Shown here: in pieces, positions 35,458 to 44,544 of the stretch
Layout of the letters: every line of letters starts with the position of its first letter
How positions within the stretch are numbered: position 1 is the stretch's first letter
NCBI GenBank assembly: GCA_045538875.1
Contig: JAZQEG010000003.1
Span: forward strand, 4,432-68,431
Source of the DNA: RGIG4708 sp045538875
GTDB lineage: Bacteria > Bacillota > Clostridia > UMGS1810
Length of the DNA: 64,000 bases
Direction: 5' to 3'
Translations under genes and position numbers: made by a program
The notes under the pieces: generated by a model
What the model was told of the DNA's origin: nothing
Seen by the model: only the letters and a program-made list of their open reading frames with translations
The model's database searches: none

Positions 35458-36660
35458 ATGGCAAAAGCTAAATTTGAAAGAACCAAGCCACACGTTAACA
35501 TTGGTACTATCGGCCACGTTGACCATGGTAAAACTACTCTTACCGCTGCTATAACAAAAGTTTTGGCACTTGACGGTAAAGCACAGTTCGAAGCTTACGA
35601 TCAGATCGACAAAGCTCCGGAAGAAAGAGAAAGAGGTATTACTATCTCTACAGCTCACGTTGAATACGAAACAGAAGCAAGACACTACGCACACGTTGAC
35701 TGCCCTGGACACGCTGACTATGTTAAAAACATGATCACAGGTGCTGCTCAGATGGATGGTGCTATCCTCGTTGTATCTTCTGCTGACGGCCCAATGCCTC
35801 AGACAAAAGAACACATCCTTCTTGCTAGACAGGTTGGTGTTCCTTACATTGTAGTATTTATGAACAAAGTTGACCAGGTAGACGACGAAGAGCTCCTCGA
35901 ACTCGTTGAAATGGAAATCAGAGATCTTCTCTCTGAATACGACTTCCCAGGTGATGATACACCTATCATTAAAGGTACAGCTCTTGGTGTACTCGATTGC
36001 ACATCAACAGATTCTAGCGATCCTGCATACGCTTGTATCCACGAGCTTATGGATGCTGTTGACAGCTACATCCCATCTCCTGAAAGAGATGAATCACTCC
36101 CATTCCTTATGCCTGTAGAAGATGTATTCTCAATTACAGGCCGTGGTACTGTTGCAACAGGTAGAGTTGAAAGAGGTGTTGCACACGTTGGTGACGAAGT
36201 TAAAATTGGTGGTCTTACTGAAGAATCAAGAAAAGTTGTTATCACTGGTCTTGAAATGTTCAGAAAGCTCCTCGATTCTGCTGAAGCTGGTGACAATGTT
36301 GGTGCACTTCTCCGTGGTGTTCAGAGAAATGAAATCGAAAGAGGACAGGTTCTTGCAAAACCAGGTTCAATCAACCCACACACAGTATTCAAAGGTCAGG
36401 TTTACGTTTTGAGCAAAGACGAAGGTGGCCGTCATACACCATTCTTTAACAACTACAGACCTCAGTTCTTCTTTAGAACAACTGACGTTACAGGTGTTAT
36501 CAACCTCCCAGAAGGCGTTGAAATGTGTATGCCTGGCGATAACGTTGAAATGCAGGTTGAACTCATTTCGCCTATCGCTATTGACCAGGGTCTCAGATTT
36601 GCTATCCGTGAAGGCGGCAGAACTGTAGGTTCAGGCGTTGTATCTGAAATTATTAAATAA
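35458..36660 (+). CDS. tuf: Elongation factor Tu
   Basis: EF-Tu of 400 aa, which delivers aminoacyl-tRNA to the ribosome. GHVDHGKT (19-26), DCPGHADYVKNM, NKVD and the domain II/III segments (GRGTVATGRVERG, FKGQVYVLSKDEGGRHTPF) are intact. Codon use is visibly more biased than in its neighbours (many CTC, TCT, GCT), in line with very high expression. A strong terminator follows. Confidence 0.99.
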   Translation: MAKAKFERTKPHVNIGTIGHVDHGKTTLTAAITKVLALDGKAQFEAYDQIDKAPEERERGITISTAHVEYETEARHYAHVDCPGHADYVKNMITGAAQMDGAILVVSSADGPMPQTKEHILLARQVGVPYIVVFMNKVDQVDDEELLELVEMEIRDLLSEYDFPGDDTPIIKGTALGVLDCTSTDSSDPAYACIHELMDAVDSYIPSPERDESLPFLMPVEDVFSITGRGTVATGRVERGVAHVGDEVKIGGLTEESRKVVITGLEMFRKLLDSAEAGDNVGALLRGVQRNEIERGQVLAKPGSINPHTVFKGQVYVLSKDEGGRHTPFFNNYRPQFFFRTTDVTGVINLPEGVEMCMPGDNVEMQVELISPIAIDQGLRFAIREGGRTVGSGVVSEIIK

Positions 36661-36689
36661 TTTTGTTTTAAACTAATTACAGTTTAATT

Positions 36690-36725
36690 AAGCACTCCGT
36701 TTGTTTGCAAACGGAGTGCTTTTTA
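36690..36725 (+). terminator. tuf terminator
   Basis: AGCACTCCGTTTG pairs with CAAACGGAGTGCT, followed by T-run. Confidence 0.93.
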
Positions 36726-36763
36726 TTGCTTAATTTTTTTTTGGCTGTAAAAAAGGTTTTGTA

Positions 36764-36793
36764 TTGATTTTAACAGGCAGTTGTGTATATAAT
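36764..36793 (+). promoter_or_regulatory. Promoter upstream of the acyltransferase-like gene
   Basis: TTGATT (36764-36769), 18-base spacer, TATAAT (36788-36793). Confidence 0.6.
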
Positions 36794-36857
36794 ATTAAAA
36801 GGAACACTAAAAATATTTACATAATGTTTGATTGACAAAGGGGACATATATTTTAGT

Positions 36858-37559
36858 ATGCAAAAATCCGTAAGATACACATTTATAGATGCACTTAGAG
36901 GCTTTGCTCTTATAAATATGATACTCTACCACGCCTTGTGGGATGTTAATTATATTTTTGGTGTTAAAATAGCCTGGTATACATCAAATATTGGCTATGC
37001 GTGGCAGCAGATGATATGCTGCACATTTATTTTTGTTTCGGGGTTGTGCTTCCCGCTTGGAAAGCATAAGCTCAAAAGAGGCTTGATTACCCTCATATGT
37101 TCTGCTATAATTAGTATAGTAACTGCAGTGTTTATGCCGCAAAACACTATTTTGTTTGGAGTGCTCTCGCTTATAGGAAGCAGCATAATTATTACAATAC
37201 CGCTAAAAAAGCTTTTTAACAAGGTCAATTGCTATATAGGCTTTGTAGCTTTTTTAGTGCTTTTTGTAATTTTAAAAAGTTTTAGGGAATATCCACGCTG
37301 GTTATATGCAAATTTGTTTACGGCATATTTGGGGTTTGCGCCATCAGATTTTACATCTGCGGATTATTTTCCTCTGATACCGTGGATATTTTTGTTTGTG
37401 GCAGGGTATTTTGCACACAGTATATTTAAAAAGCATAATCTGATGCCATTACTTACAAAAACAAAATGTAAGCCGCTTGAATGGTTTGGCCGACATTCAC
37501 TTGTAGTTTATATGCTGCATCAGCCTGTAATTTATGTATTATTGAGCATTATTTTTTAA
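36858..37559 (+). CDS. DUF1624 / heparan-alpha-glucosaminide N-acetyltransferase-like membrane protein
   Basis: A polytopic membrane protein of 233 aa from the ATG at 36858 (a TTG 30 bases upstream is possible). The N-terminus RYTFIDALRGFALINMILYHALWD is the signature of the HGSNAT/DUF1624 acyltransferase group, in which the Asp and His are conserved. About six or seven hydrophobic helices follow, and the C-terminal FGRHSLVVYMLHQPVIY is also typical. The natural acceptor, perhaps a cell-envelope sugar, is unknown. Fourteen bases separate it from a ybaK-like gene. Confidence 0.85.
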   Translation: MQKSVRYTFIDALRGFALINMILYHALWDVNYIFGVKIAWYTSNIGYAWQQMICCTFIFVSGLCFPLGKHKLKRGLITLICSAIISIVTAVFMPQNTILFGVLSLIGSSIIITIPLKKLFNKVNCYIGFVAFLVLFVILKSFREYPRWLYANLFTAYLGFAPSDFTSADYFPLIPWIFLFVAGYFAHSIFKKHNLMPLLTKTKCKPLEWFGRHSLVVYMLHQPVIYVLLSIIF

Positions 37560-37585
37560 TATTTTAGATATTTATGGAGAACTTT

Positions 37586-38059
37586 ATGCAAGACAAAACA
37601 AATGTTATGCGTCTTTTGGATGGCAAAAAATTAAAATACAACAGCTTTTTTTACGGTGACGGAAATGCAATAAGTGCAGTGGAGGTTGCAACTATTTTGG
37701 GCCAACCTCCCCAAAGAGTGTTCAAAACTCTTGTAACCGTTGGCAAAAGCGGAAAAAATTATGTTTTTGTTATCCCTGCATGCAACGAACTCGACTTAAA
37801 AAAAGCGGCAAAGGCAGTCGGCGAAAAATCAATTTCGATGATTTTGTCTAAGCAGTTGTTGCCACTTACAGGGTATATTCATGGCGGGTGCTCGCCAATT
37901 GGGATGAAAAAATTTTTTACAACCACAATTCATCACACCGCCAAAGATTTTGAAACAATATTTTTCAGCGGCGGCAAAATTGGAGTTCAGGTTGAAATGA
38001 GCATTGAGGAGTTGTCTAAAATAATTACATTTTGCTTACATGATATTGTAGTTAGTTAA
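37586..38059 (+). CDS. ybaK: YbaK-type Cys-tRNA(Pro) deacylase
   Basis: A 157-aa single-domain editing protein. The ATG at 37586 follows TGGAGA; an ATG at 37574 lies inside that site. Segments GQPPQRVFKTLVT, the invariant Lys, VIPACNELDLKKAAKA and the GGCSPIGMKK loop identify the YbaK/EbsC branch, which clears cysteine wrongly attached to tRNA(Pro). It lies in a run with ispA, which has no functional link that I know of. Confidence 0.93.
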   Translation: MQDKTNVMRLLDGKKLKYNSFFYGDGNAISAVEVATILGQPPQRVFKTLVTVGKSGKNYVFVIPACNELDLKKAAKAVGEKSISMILSKQLLPLTGYIHGGCSPIGMKKFFTTTIHHTAKDFETIFFSGGKIGVQVEMSIEELSKIITFCLHDIVVS

Positions 38060-38071
38060 AGGAGAATAGTA

Positions 38072-38956
38072 ATGGATTTTAAGCATCAATTACAAAACAA
38101 AATTGAAGATATCGAAAAAATACTTAACATCTATCTTCCAAAAGAGGAGGGCCCTCAAAAAACTGTTATTGAGGCAATGAATTACAGCGTAAGAGCAGGC
38201 GGCAAACGCTTGCGCCCTATGCTTATGTATGAAACATACAAGCTTTTTGGGGGAAAAAGCAAGGTTGTTGAGCCGTTTATGGCAGCACTTGAAATGATAC
38301 ATACATACTCTCTTGTGCACGATGACCTTCCGGCTCTTGACAACGATGAATACCGTCGCGGCAAAAAAACTACTCACGCAGTATATGGCGAGGCTATGGC
38401 TATTTTAGCAGGTGACGGACTTTTAAATTATGCATTTGAGGTGGCGTCAACTGCATTTGACTTGCAATTTGAACCAAAGGTGGCAAAAGCATTAAAGGTG
38501 TTGGGGACAAAGGCAGGTATTTTTGGTATGATAGGCGGCCAGATTGCAGATATCGAAAGCGAGGGCAAAAGTGTTGGTATTGAAACGGTGGAGTTTATTC
38601 ACAGGCTAAAATGCGGAGCCCTTATCGAAAGTGCAATGCTTATTGGTGCAATTCTTGCGGGTGCTTCCGAGGATGAGCAGGCAAAAATAGAACAAATCGG
38701 TGCGGACATAGGCTATGCATTTCAAATTCAGGATGATATTCTTGATGTTACAAGCACAACAGAGGTTTTGGGCAAGCCTGCAGGCAGCGATGACAAAAAC
38801 CAAAAATCAACATATGTTTCAATAAAGGGGCTGGAGCAAGCAAAAAAGGATGTTGAGCTTATGTCGGACAGAGCACTCCAAAATCTGTCATCCTTTAAAA
38901 ACAAAAATGCATTTTTGGAAGAATTGATAAAAATGCTTATAAACCGAGTAAACTAA
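38072..38956 (+). CDS. ispA: Farnesyl diphosphate synthase (polyprenyl synthetase)
   Basis: A 294-aa trans-prenyltransferase. The first aspartate-rich motif is HDDLPALDND, the two-residue-insert form typical of bacterial FPP synthases, and the second is IQDDILDV. YSVRAGGKRLRPML and KTTHAVYGEAMAILAGD are also present. It condenses IPP with DMAPP/GPP to farnesyl diphosphate for undecaprenyl and quinone precursors. It ends at a terminator. Confidence 0.95.
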   Translation: MDFKHQLQNKIEDIEKILNIYLPKEEGPQKTVIEAMNYSVRAGGKRLRPMLMYETYKLFGGKSKVVEPFMAALEMIHTYSLVHDDLPALDNDEYRRGKKTTHAVYGEAMAILAGDGLLNYAFEVASTAFDLQFEPKVAKALKVLGTKAGIFGMIGGQIADIESEGKSVGIETVEFIHRLKCGALIESAMLIGAILAGASEDEQAKIEQIGADIGYAFQIQDDILDVTSTTEVLGKPAGSDDKNQKSTYVSIKGLEQAKKDVELMSDRALQNLSSFKNKNAFLEELIKMLINRVN

Positions 38957-38961
38957 ATAAC

Positions 38962-38993
38962 AAAAAGAGGTTCAAAAAGTGAACCTCTTTTTT
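38962..38993 (+). terminator. ispA terminator
   Basis: AAAAAGAGGTTCA pairs with TGAACCTCTTTTT, T-run follows. Confidence 0.9.
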
Positions 38994-38994
38994 T

Positions 38995-39098
38995 AGTGTG
39001 ACAGGCCCCGAACTCTCACTGCCTGACATATGAAATTTTTGTAATCTTTCACTTTGTCGGTTTTGACGGGCGTCAGCCCGCCTGCAACATGTCACACT
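38995..39098. repeat. 104-bp element with 9-bp terminal inverted repeats
   Basis: Ends are AGTGTGACA (38995-39003) and TGTCACACT (39090-39098), with an inner GGGC / GCCC hairpin. It is noncoding, between convergent genes, and shares the TGACA / TGTCA ends with the element at 31444. Confidence 0.6.
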
Positions 39099-39117
39099 AA
39101 GGGACAATAAAAAAATG

Positions 39118-39939
39118 TTATATCAGCTCATTAATAAATTTTTCTATGCATATTCCTTCTTCCCAGGTAAGGCCTTGTTTTTGGGAATACTTTGTTACTT
39201 TATGTATATAGTTTGTGGCAAATTTGACACTTTCAAAAATGCTTTTTCCCTTTGTAACATCCGATGCAACAATAGACGAAAATACATCTCCCGTACCCGA
39301 AAAATATGTAGGCATAAGCGGAGAGGAGTATTTTTTAAAACTACTGCCGTCAAAAACATAGTTTGAAATTGTATCGTTATTTTTTACGCCTGTTAGCACA
39401 ACACTTTTTGCGCCTAAAGCATAAATTTTAGTGCAGATATCAATTGCTTCATCTTCGCTTATATATTCACTCGTGTATGGCACATCAGCAAGCACTGAGC
39501 CTTCCGTAATGTTGGGCGTTACAACATCTGCCTGTGCGGCAAGCTTTTTCATTTTAACACACATACTGTGGGTGTAGGTTGTGTATATTTTGCCGTCGTC
39601 ACCCATTACAGGGTCTACAATAAGCTTTGTTTGAGGAGTATAAAACTTTTTTATAAAATCACTGACTACCTCTATTTGATGCTCCGAGCCTAAAAAGCCT
39701 GTGTATATGCCGTCAAATGTAAGCTGTTGCTTTTGCCAGTTTGATGTAAAATTTGTCATTTTGTCGGTGTAATCATCAAAAAAGTAATGCTTGTACCCTG
39801 TGTGATTTGAGAGTATTGCTGTGGGCATTACGCAGCACTGGAGTCCTCTTGCGGCAATAATGGGCATTGCCACAGTAAGAGAGCATCTGCTTGAGCCCGA
39901 AAGGTCGTTTATAACAGCTATTTTTTTGTGTTTGTTCAT
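39118..39939 (-). CDS. pdxK: Pyridoxal/pyridoxamine kinase-like protein (PfkB/ThiD fold)
   Basis: A 273-aa ribokinase-fold kinase. The N-terminus AVINDLSGSSRCSLTVAMPI, the substrate segment LPTAILSNHTGY (here MPTAILSNHTGY), VDPVMGDDGK and the catalytic FSGTGDVFSSIV match pyridoxamine kinases of Firmicutes. Its probable job is salvage of B6 vitamers to PLP. It lies downstream of ligA with a 33-base gap. Confidence 0.88.
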   Translation of the reverse strand: MNKHKKIAVINDLSGSSRCSLTVAMPIIAARGLQCCVMPTAILSNHTGYKHYFFDDYTDKMTNFTSNWQKQQLTFDGIYTGFLGSEHQIEVVSDFIKKFYTPQTKLIVDPVMGDDGKIYTTYTHSMCVKMKKLAAQADVVTPNITEGSVLADVPYTSEYISEDEAIDICTKIYALGAKSVVLTGVKNNDTISNYVFDGSSFKKYSSPLMPTYFSGTGDVFSSIVASDVTKGKSIFESVKFATNYIHKVTKYSQKQGLTWEEGICIEKFINELI

Positions 39940-39972
39940 CTAAGCAAATCATTCCTTTCAATGATATCTAAA

Positions 39973-41955
39973 TTAAATTTGTGATATCATACGCAAAAAC
40001 TCTGCTTCGTCAATAACGGGTATTCCAAGCTCGTTTGCTTTTGTAAGCTTGCTGCCTGCAGCTTCGCCCGCAAGTACATAGCTTGTTTTTTTAGACACCG
40101 AGCCTAATGCTTTGCCTCCGTTTTTTTCTATAAGCAAAGTTGCATCCTTGCGTGAGAGCGTGGGGAGAGTCCCTGTTACAACAATTGTTTTACCCTCAAG
40201 TATTGCAGTTGTACCCTGCTCTTCAATATACTCTGTGTTTACTCGTGCATCCTTGATTTTTTGTATATACTCTTTTATATGGCTTTGTGCAAAAAAGTCA
40301 ACTACACTCTTGGCCATAACTGCGCCAAAATCATCTATGGTTGTAAGGTCGTTTTCTGTCATATCAAAAAGAGCATCTATTGTTTTTGCCTTTTTTGCAA
40401 GCAACTTTGCCGCTCCGATGCCTATATGGCGGATGCCCATAGCATATAACAATCTGGACAAATCGTTTGATTTTGATTTTTGTATAGATGCAATCAGGTT
40501 GTCTGCACTTTTTTGCCCCAGCTTGTCAAGCTTTGACAGCTGCTCTTTTGTAATATAGTATATATCCGCACTGCTTTTTATAAGCCCAGCCTCTAAAAGC
40601 TTTGCCACAACAGACGGCCCCATACCCTCAATGTCCATAGCATCACGGGAAACAAAGTGTATAATATTGCGCTCAAGCTGTGCAGGGCAGTCGGGGTTTG
40701 TACACCTGTGAGCTGCTTCCCCCTCTTCTCTTATAACCATACCGCTGCATACAGGGCAGTTTTTTGGCATATTAAATATTGTTTCGTTTCCTGTTCGCTC
40801 ATTAGGGAGTGAACATATAATTTCGGGTATAATATCTCCTGCCTTTTGCACCATAACGCTATCGCCTATGCGTATGTCTTTTTGGCGGATGTTGTCAAGG
40901 TTGTGCAGCGTTGCGTATGATACAAACGAACCTGCAAGGCTCACTGTTTCAAGATGCGCTCTTGGGGTAAGCACTCCTGTGCGCCCTACCTGAATTATAA
41001 TATCCTTAATTTTAGTTTTCTTCTGCTCGGCAGGATATTTAAATGCAATTGCCCATTTTGGAGTTTTTGCAGTAGACCCCAGAGAGTTACGCAGAGCAAG
41101 CTTGTCAACCTTAATTACTGCACCGTCTATATCGTAGTACAAATCGGGTCGCATATCTCCAATTTTTTGTATTTGGGCATATGCATCTTCTATTGTATTA
41201 AATTTTTTGTTGTTATCTATTACCTTAAAGCCTGCCTTGCGCAAAAATTCAAGACTTTCAAGATGAGTGTCAAAGGTTACCCCCTCTGCTTGCTGTATGT
41301 TAAATACAAATATATCAAGATTTCTTTTTGCTGCAATGCTTGAATCAAGCTGCCTGAGGCTCCCTGCTGCAGCATTGCGTGGGTTTGCAAAGGTATTAAG
41401 CCCTTCCTCCTCGCGCTGCTCGTTAAGCTTTAAAAAGGCTGCCTTGCTCATAAACACCTCGCCGCGCACCTCAAGGTAGGCAACATCAACATTAAGGCGG
41501 AGCGGTATGCTCATAATTGTTTTGAGGTTGTTTGTAACATCCTCGCCGACAAATCCGTCACCACGGGTGGAACCGCGCACAAACACAGAGTCTCTGTATT
41601 CAAGCGAAACAGACAACCCGTCTATTTTTTGCTCTACAACATATTGGGGTGTAAAGCCCAAATCGTTTGTAACACGGGTATCAAAATCTTTAATTTCGTC
41701 AAAGCTGAATGCGTCGGTAAGGCTTTGCATTTGTACCTCGTGGCGCACCTCATCAAAGCCTTTAAGTATTGTACCACCGATTTTTTGCGATGGTGAATCG
41801 GGGGTAACAAGCTCGGGATGCTTGTTTTCAAAATCAATCAGCTCCCGCATAAGCTTGTCGTACTGGGCATCTGTAATTTCGGGGTTGTCCAACACATAAT
41901 ACTTGTGTGAGTGATACGATATTTGTTTTTTTAAGCTTTCATAATAATCGTTCAT
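39973..41955 (-). CDS. ligA: NAD-dependent DNA ligase
   Basis: LigA of 660 aa. The ATG at 41955 is preferred over longer open frame because it gives the normal N-terminus MNDYYESLKKQI and follows AAGGCGGA. The adenylation lysine is Lys110 in VEQKIDG. The OB fold, the zinc finger (CPVCSG...HRCTNPDCPAQ), the helix-hairpin-helix region and a C-terminal BRCT domain (EGKTIVVTGTLPTLSRKDA) follow in order, a complete ligase. Confidence 0.96.
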   Translation of the reverse strand: MNDYYESLKKQISYHSHKYYVLDNPEITDAQYDKLMRELIDFENKHPELVTPDSPSQKIGGTILKGFDEVRHEVQMQSLTDAFSFDEIKDFDTRVTNDLGFTPQYVVEQKIDGLSVSLEYRDSVFVRGSTRGDGFVGEDVTNNLKTIMSIPLRLNVDVAYLEVRGEVFMSKAAFLKLNEQREEEGLNTFANPRNAAAGSLRQLDSSIAAKRNLDIFVFNIQQAEGVTFDTHLESLEFLRKAGFKVIDNNKKFNTIEDAYAQIQKIGDMRPDLYYDIDGAVIKVDKLALRNSLGSTAKTPKWAIAFKYPAEQKKTKIKDIIIQVGRTGVLTPRAHLETVSLAGSFVSYATLHNLDNIRQKDIRIGDSVMVQKAGDIIPEIICSLPNERTGNETIFNMPKNCPVCSGMVIREEGEAAHRCTNPDCPAQLERNIIHFVSRDAMDIEGMGPSVVAKLLEAGLIKSSADIYYITKEQLSKLDKLGQKSADNLIASIQKSKSNDLSRLLYAMGIRHIGIGAAKLLAKKAKTIDALFDMTENDLTTIDDFGAVMAKSVVDFFAQSHIKEYIQKIKDARVNTEYIEEQGTTAILEGKTIVVTGTLPTLSRKDATLLIEKNGGKALGSVSKKTSYVLAGEAAGSKLTKANELGIPVIDEAEFLRMISQI

Positions 41956-42038
41956 TACATAATCCGCCTTTTGATTTTTGTTTGCCTGTGATATGATTAA
42001 CATTTCGTGTACGCAAATGGGTTGGCGCAACTCGCCGC

Positions 42039-42686
42039 TCAAAACACACTTTCGCCATCATCAAAAAAAATCTTCTTTCTGCAAATTTCAATATCTGTTG
42101 GGTTAAATCCTAAATATTTGCTCATTGCTGTAATTACCAGTTCGGGCTTGAGGTTTGAAAAATTGCCTGCGTTTATGTGCATTTGCACACCATATTTTTT
42201 GTGGCTGTCAATTTGCTTTAATTCGCGTATAAAGTCTTTTATGTTTACCATATTAAGTCCGCGTTTTGACTTTTTTTCTATAAGAAACTCAGGCACATCA
42301 AAAAACTTTTGCACATCAACATCTGCATCCGTGTTAAAGTGAGCCTCATATATTGCGCTGTCTATCATATGAAGGGGCTTTAAGCCCTGCGCCTCTTTTA
42401 CTGCCGTAATGCGTATGCCGTCGGGGCAGGTTGCATTTAAATCATCAACAAGCTTTTGCTTGTCCACACTCTCGGTAAGCTCAATGTCGAGCACATCGCA
42501 CACGCTTGTTGTGCCAACCGAAAGAGGCAGCCCTATTGTCATAACAAGGTGCGGGTTAAACCCGTTAGAAAATTTAACAGGTGTTTTTGCGCGCATAAAC
42601 ACTCTGTTTATTGTGCGCAAAAAGTCAAGATGCGAAATAAATTTTACATCATCATTTTGTGAGTATTGTATACGATATTTACTCAT
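42039..42686 (-). CDS. TIGR03936/DUF2344 family protein
   Basis: A 215-aa protein of the DUF2344 type (MSKYRIQYSQNDDVKFISHLDFLR, then FSNGFNPHLVMTIGLPLSVGTTSVCD). In many Clostridia it is fused to or follows the TIGR03960 radical SAM protein and precedes an RNase G gene. Here its start overlaps the radical SAM stop by eight bases, but RNase G is missing and ligA follows. The start at 42686 follows AGGCGGTG. The function is unknown; the invariant pairing implies it works with the radical SAM partner. Confidence 0.9.
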   Translation of the reverse strand: MSKYRIQYSQNDDVKFISHLDFLRTINRVFMRAKTPVKFSNGFNPHLVMTIGLPLSVGTTSVCDVLDIELTESVDKQKLVDDLNATCPDGIRITAVKEAQGLKPLHMIDSAIYEAHFNTDADVDVQKFFDVPEFLIEKKSKRGLNMVNIKDFIRELKQIDSHKKYGVQMHINAGNFSNLKPELVITAMSKYLGFNPTDIEICRKKIFFDDGESVF

Positions 42687-44517
42687 AGCATACACCGCCT
42701 TTAAAACAATTTGCTCCGCACGCCGAGCATTTTTGACGGCAGTTTGGTGTTACAATTGCCTGCTTTGCCTTTTTTGCCTCGGAAATAAGAAATTCTTTTT
42801 TTACTCCAACATCTATCATATCCCATGGGAATATTTCGTCAAAGGAGCGCTCTCTTGTGTAAAAAAACGGGTCTATGCCACATTCGCGGAAAGCCTCCAT
42901 CCATTTTTCCATACTAAAAAACTGACTCCAGCCGTCAAAGCGTATTCCTTTTTTGTGTGCTGCAATAAGCACATTACTAAGGCGTCTGTCGCCACGGGCA
43001 AACACACCCTCGAGCACGCTAACAGGTGCTTCGTGGTAGTTGTGCTTGATGCGCTTGTCGGTCATACACTCTTTAAGTGCCGCTTGTTTTTCCCTGAGTT
43101 CTTCCATTGTGTTTTGCCTAGCCCACTGAAATGGTGTAAAAGCCTTTGGCACAAAAGATGATACCGATGTACTCACTCTAAGCCCCGGTGAGCGTTTTTC
43201 CTTTGGGATGGAAAAATATTGTGCCACAACCTTTTTTGAAAGGTCGGCAATTCCGCACACATCCTCAATAGTTTCGTAAGGCAGGCCAATCATAAAGTAC
43301 AATTTAATGCTTGAATATCCACCTTCAAAAGCCATTTTTGAGCTGTTCATTAAATCCTCTTCGGTAATACCTTTGTTTATAACATCCCTCATACGCTGTG
43401 TACCTGCCTCGGGAGCAAAGGTAAGTGAGCTTTTGCGCACCTTGTTTACCTTGTTCATCAGCTCCATCGAAAATGAGTCCAGTCGCAGTGACGGCAACGA
43501 CAGGCTAACCTTTTTGCTTTCGGTCATTTCAAGCAGTTTTTGCGAAAATTCGGCCAGCTTGGTGTAGTCGCTTGTAGAAAGTGACGAAAGGCTTATTTCG
43601 TTGTAGCCAGTATTGTCAATAAGCTTTTGCGCACAATCGAGCAGTGTTTGGCTGCTTTTTTCTCTAACAGGGCGGTAAATCATACCTGCCTGACAAAAAC
43701 GGCATCCGCGTATACAACCTCTAAACACTTCAAGCATAATGCGGTCGTGCACAACCTCTATAAACGGGACAATAATTTTGTCGGGGTAATACGCAGTGTC
43801 AAGGTTTTCAACAACTCTTTTTTTGATGGTTTTGGGCACATCGTCGCTAATTGGATTTATTGCCTTAACAGTACCGTCATCGTTGTATTCAATGTTATAA
43901 AATGATGGAACATAAATACCTGGGATTTTGGACACCATTTTTAAAAATTCTGCTCTTGGCAAGTTTTTTTGCTTCCACTCGTTGTATAGGTCCATTACTT
44001 CCATCATCATTTCTTCGCCTTCGCCAAGCTCAACAAAATCGGCAAAAGGGGCAATTGCCTCGCCGCTGTACGCACAAGGCCCGCCAAATACTACAAAAGG
44101 GTCGCCCTCGCCTCTGTCTTTTGCAAGCAGTGGCACATTTGCAAGGTCAAGCATATTGAGTATGTTTGAATAGCTCATTTCGTACTGAAGTGTAAAGCCT
44201 ATAAAGTCAAAATTGGTAATTGCTTCCATAGATTCAAGTGCAAAAAGAGGTATGTTGTTTTTGCGCATTTGGTCTTCCATATCAACCCAGGGTGCAAAAA
44301 CTCTCTCACACCACACATCCTCACGCTCGTTGAGCATATGGTACAAAATTTTTATACCCAAATGCGACATACCTATTTCATATGTGTCGGGAAAGCAAAA
44401 CGCAAATCGTATTTTAACCTCATCGGCATTTTTACGCACGCTGTTAAATTCACCGCCTGTGTATCTTGCAGGTTTTTCAACAAACGGCAATATATTTTCT
44501 ATCTGTTTTCTAAGCAT
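42679..44517 (-). CDS. TIGR03960-type B12-binding-like radical SAM protein
   Basis: A 612-aa radical SAM enzyme. The N-terminal third resembles a cobalamin-binding-like fold; the radical SAM motif is RGCIRGCRFCQAG (Cys-x3-Cys-x2-Cys) near residue 260. A C-terminal cysteine group, NCRQKCSACGANC, may bind a second cluster or metal. The family is conserved beside rplU-obgE in Firmicutes, has no established reaction, and is suspected of a role in RNA or ribosome modification. Coupled by overlap with the DUF2344 gene. Confidence 0.9.
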   Translation of the reverse strand: MLRKQIENILPFVEKPARYTGGEFNSVRKNADEVKIRFAFCFPDTYEIGMSHLGIKILYHMLNEREDVWCERVFAPWVDMEDQMRKNNIPLFALESMEAITNFDFIGFTLQYEMSYSNILNMLDLANVPLLAKDRGEGDPFVVFGGPCAYSGEAIAPFADFVELGEGEEMMMEVMDLYNEWKQKNLPRAEFLKMVSKIPGIYVPSFYNIEYNDDGTVKAINPISDDVPKTIKKRVVENLDTAYYPDKIIVPFIEVVHDRIMLEVFRGCIRGCRFCQAGMIYRPVREKSSQTLLDCAQKLIDNTGYNEISLSSLSTSDYTKLAEFSQKLLEMTESKKVSLSLPSLRLDSFSMELMNKVNKVRKSSLTFAPEAGTQRMRDVINKGITEEDLMNSSKMAFEGGYSSIKLYFMIGLPYETIEDVCGIADLSKKVVAQYFSIPKEKRSPGLRVSTSVSSFVPKAFTPFQWARQNTMEELREKQAALKECMTDKRIKHNYHEAPVSVLEGVFARGDRRLSNVLIAAHKKGIRFDGWSQFFSMEKWMEAFRECGIDPFFYTRERSFDEIFPWDMIDVGVKKEFLISEAKKAKQAIVTPNCRQKCSACGANCFKGGVCYE

Positions 44518-44544
44518 GGTACAGTACCTTTCGTAATTGTTATA

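Noticed and set aside
41565..41577. GGGTGGAACCGCG, which matches the T-box antiterminator motif
   Set aside because: It lies inside ligA on the coding side of a conserved segment (VRGSTRGDG), with no specifier stem or terminator nearby. The match is due to codon use.
41956..42042. N-terminal extension of ligA
   Set aside because: The extra residues are not found in DNA ligases; the start at 41955 gives the normal N-terminus.
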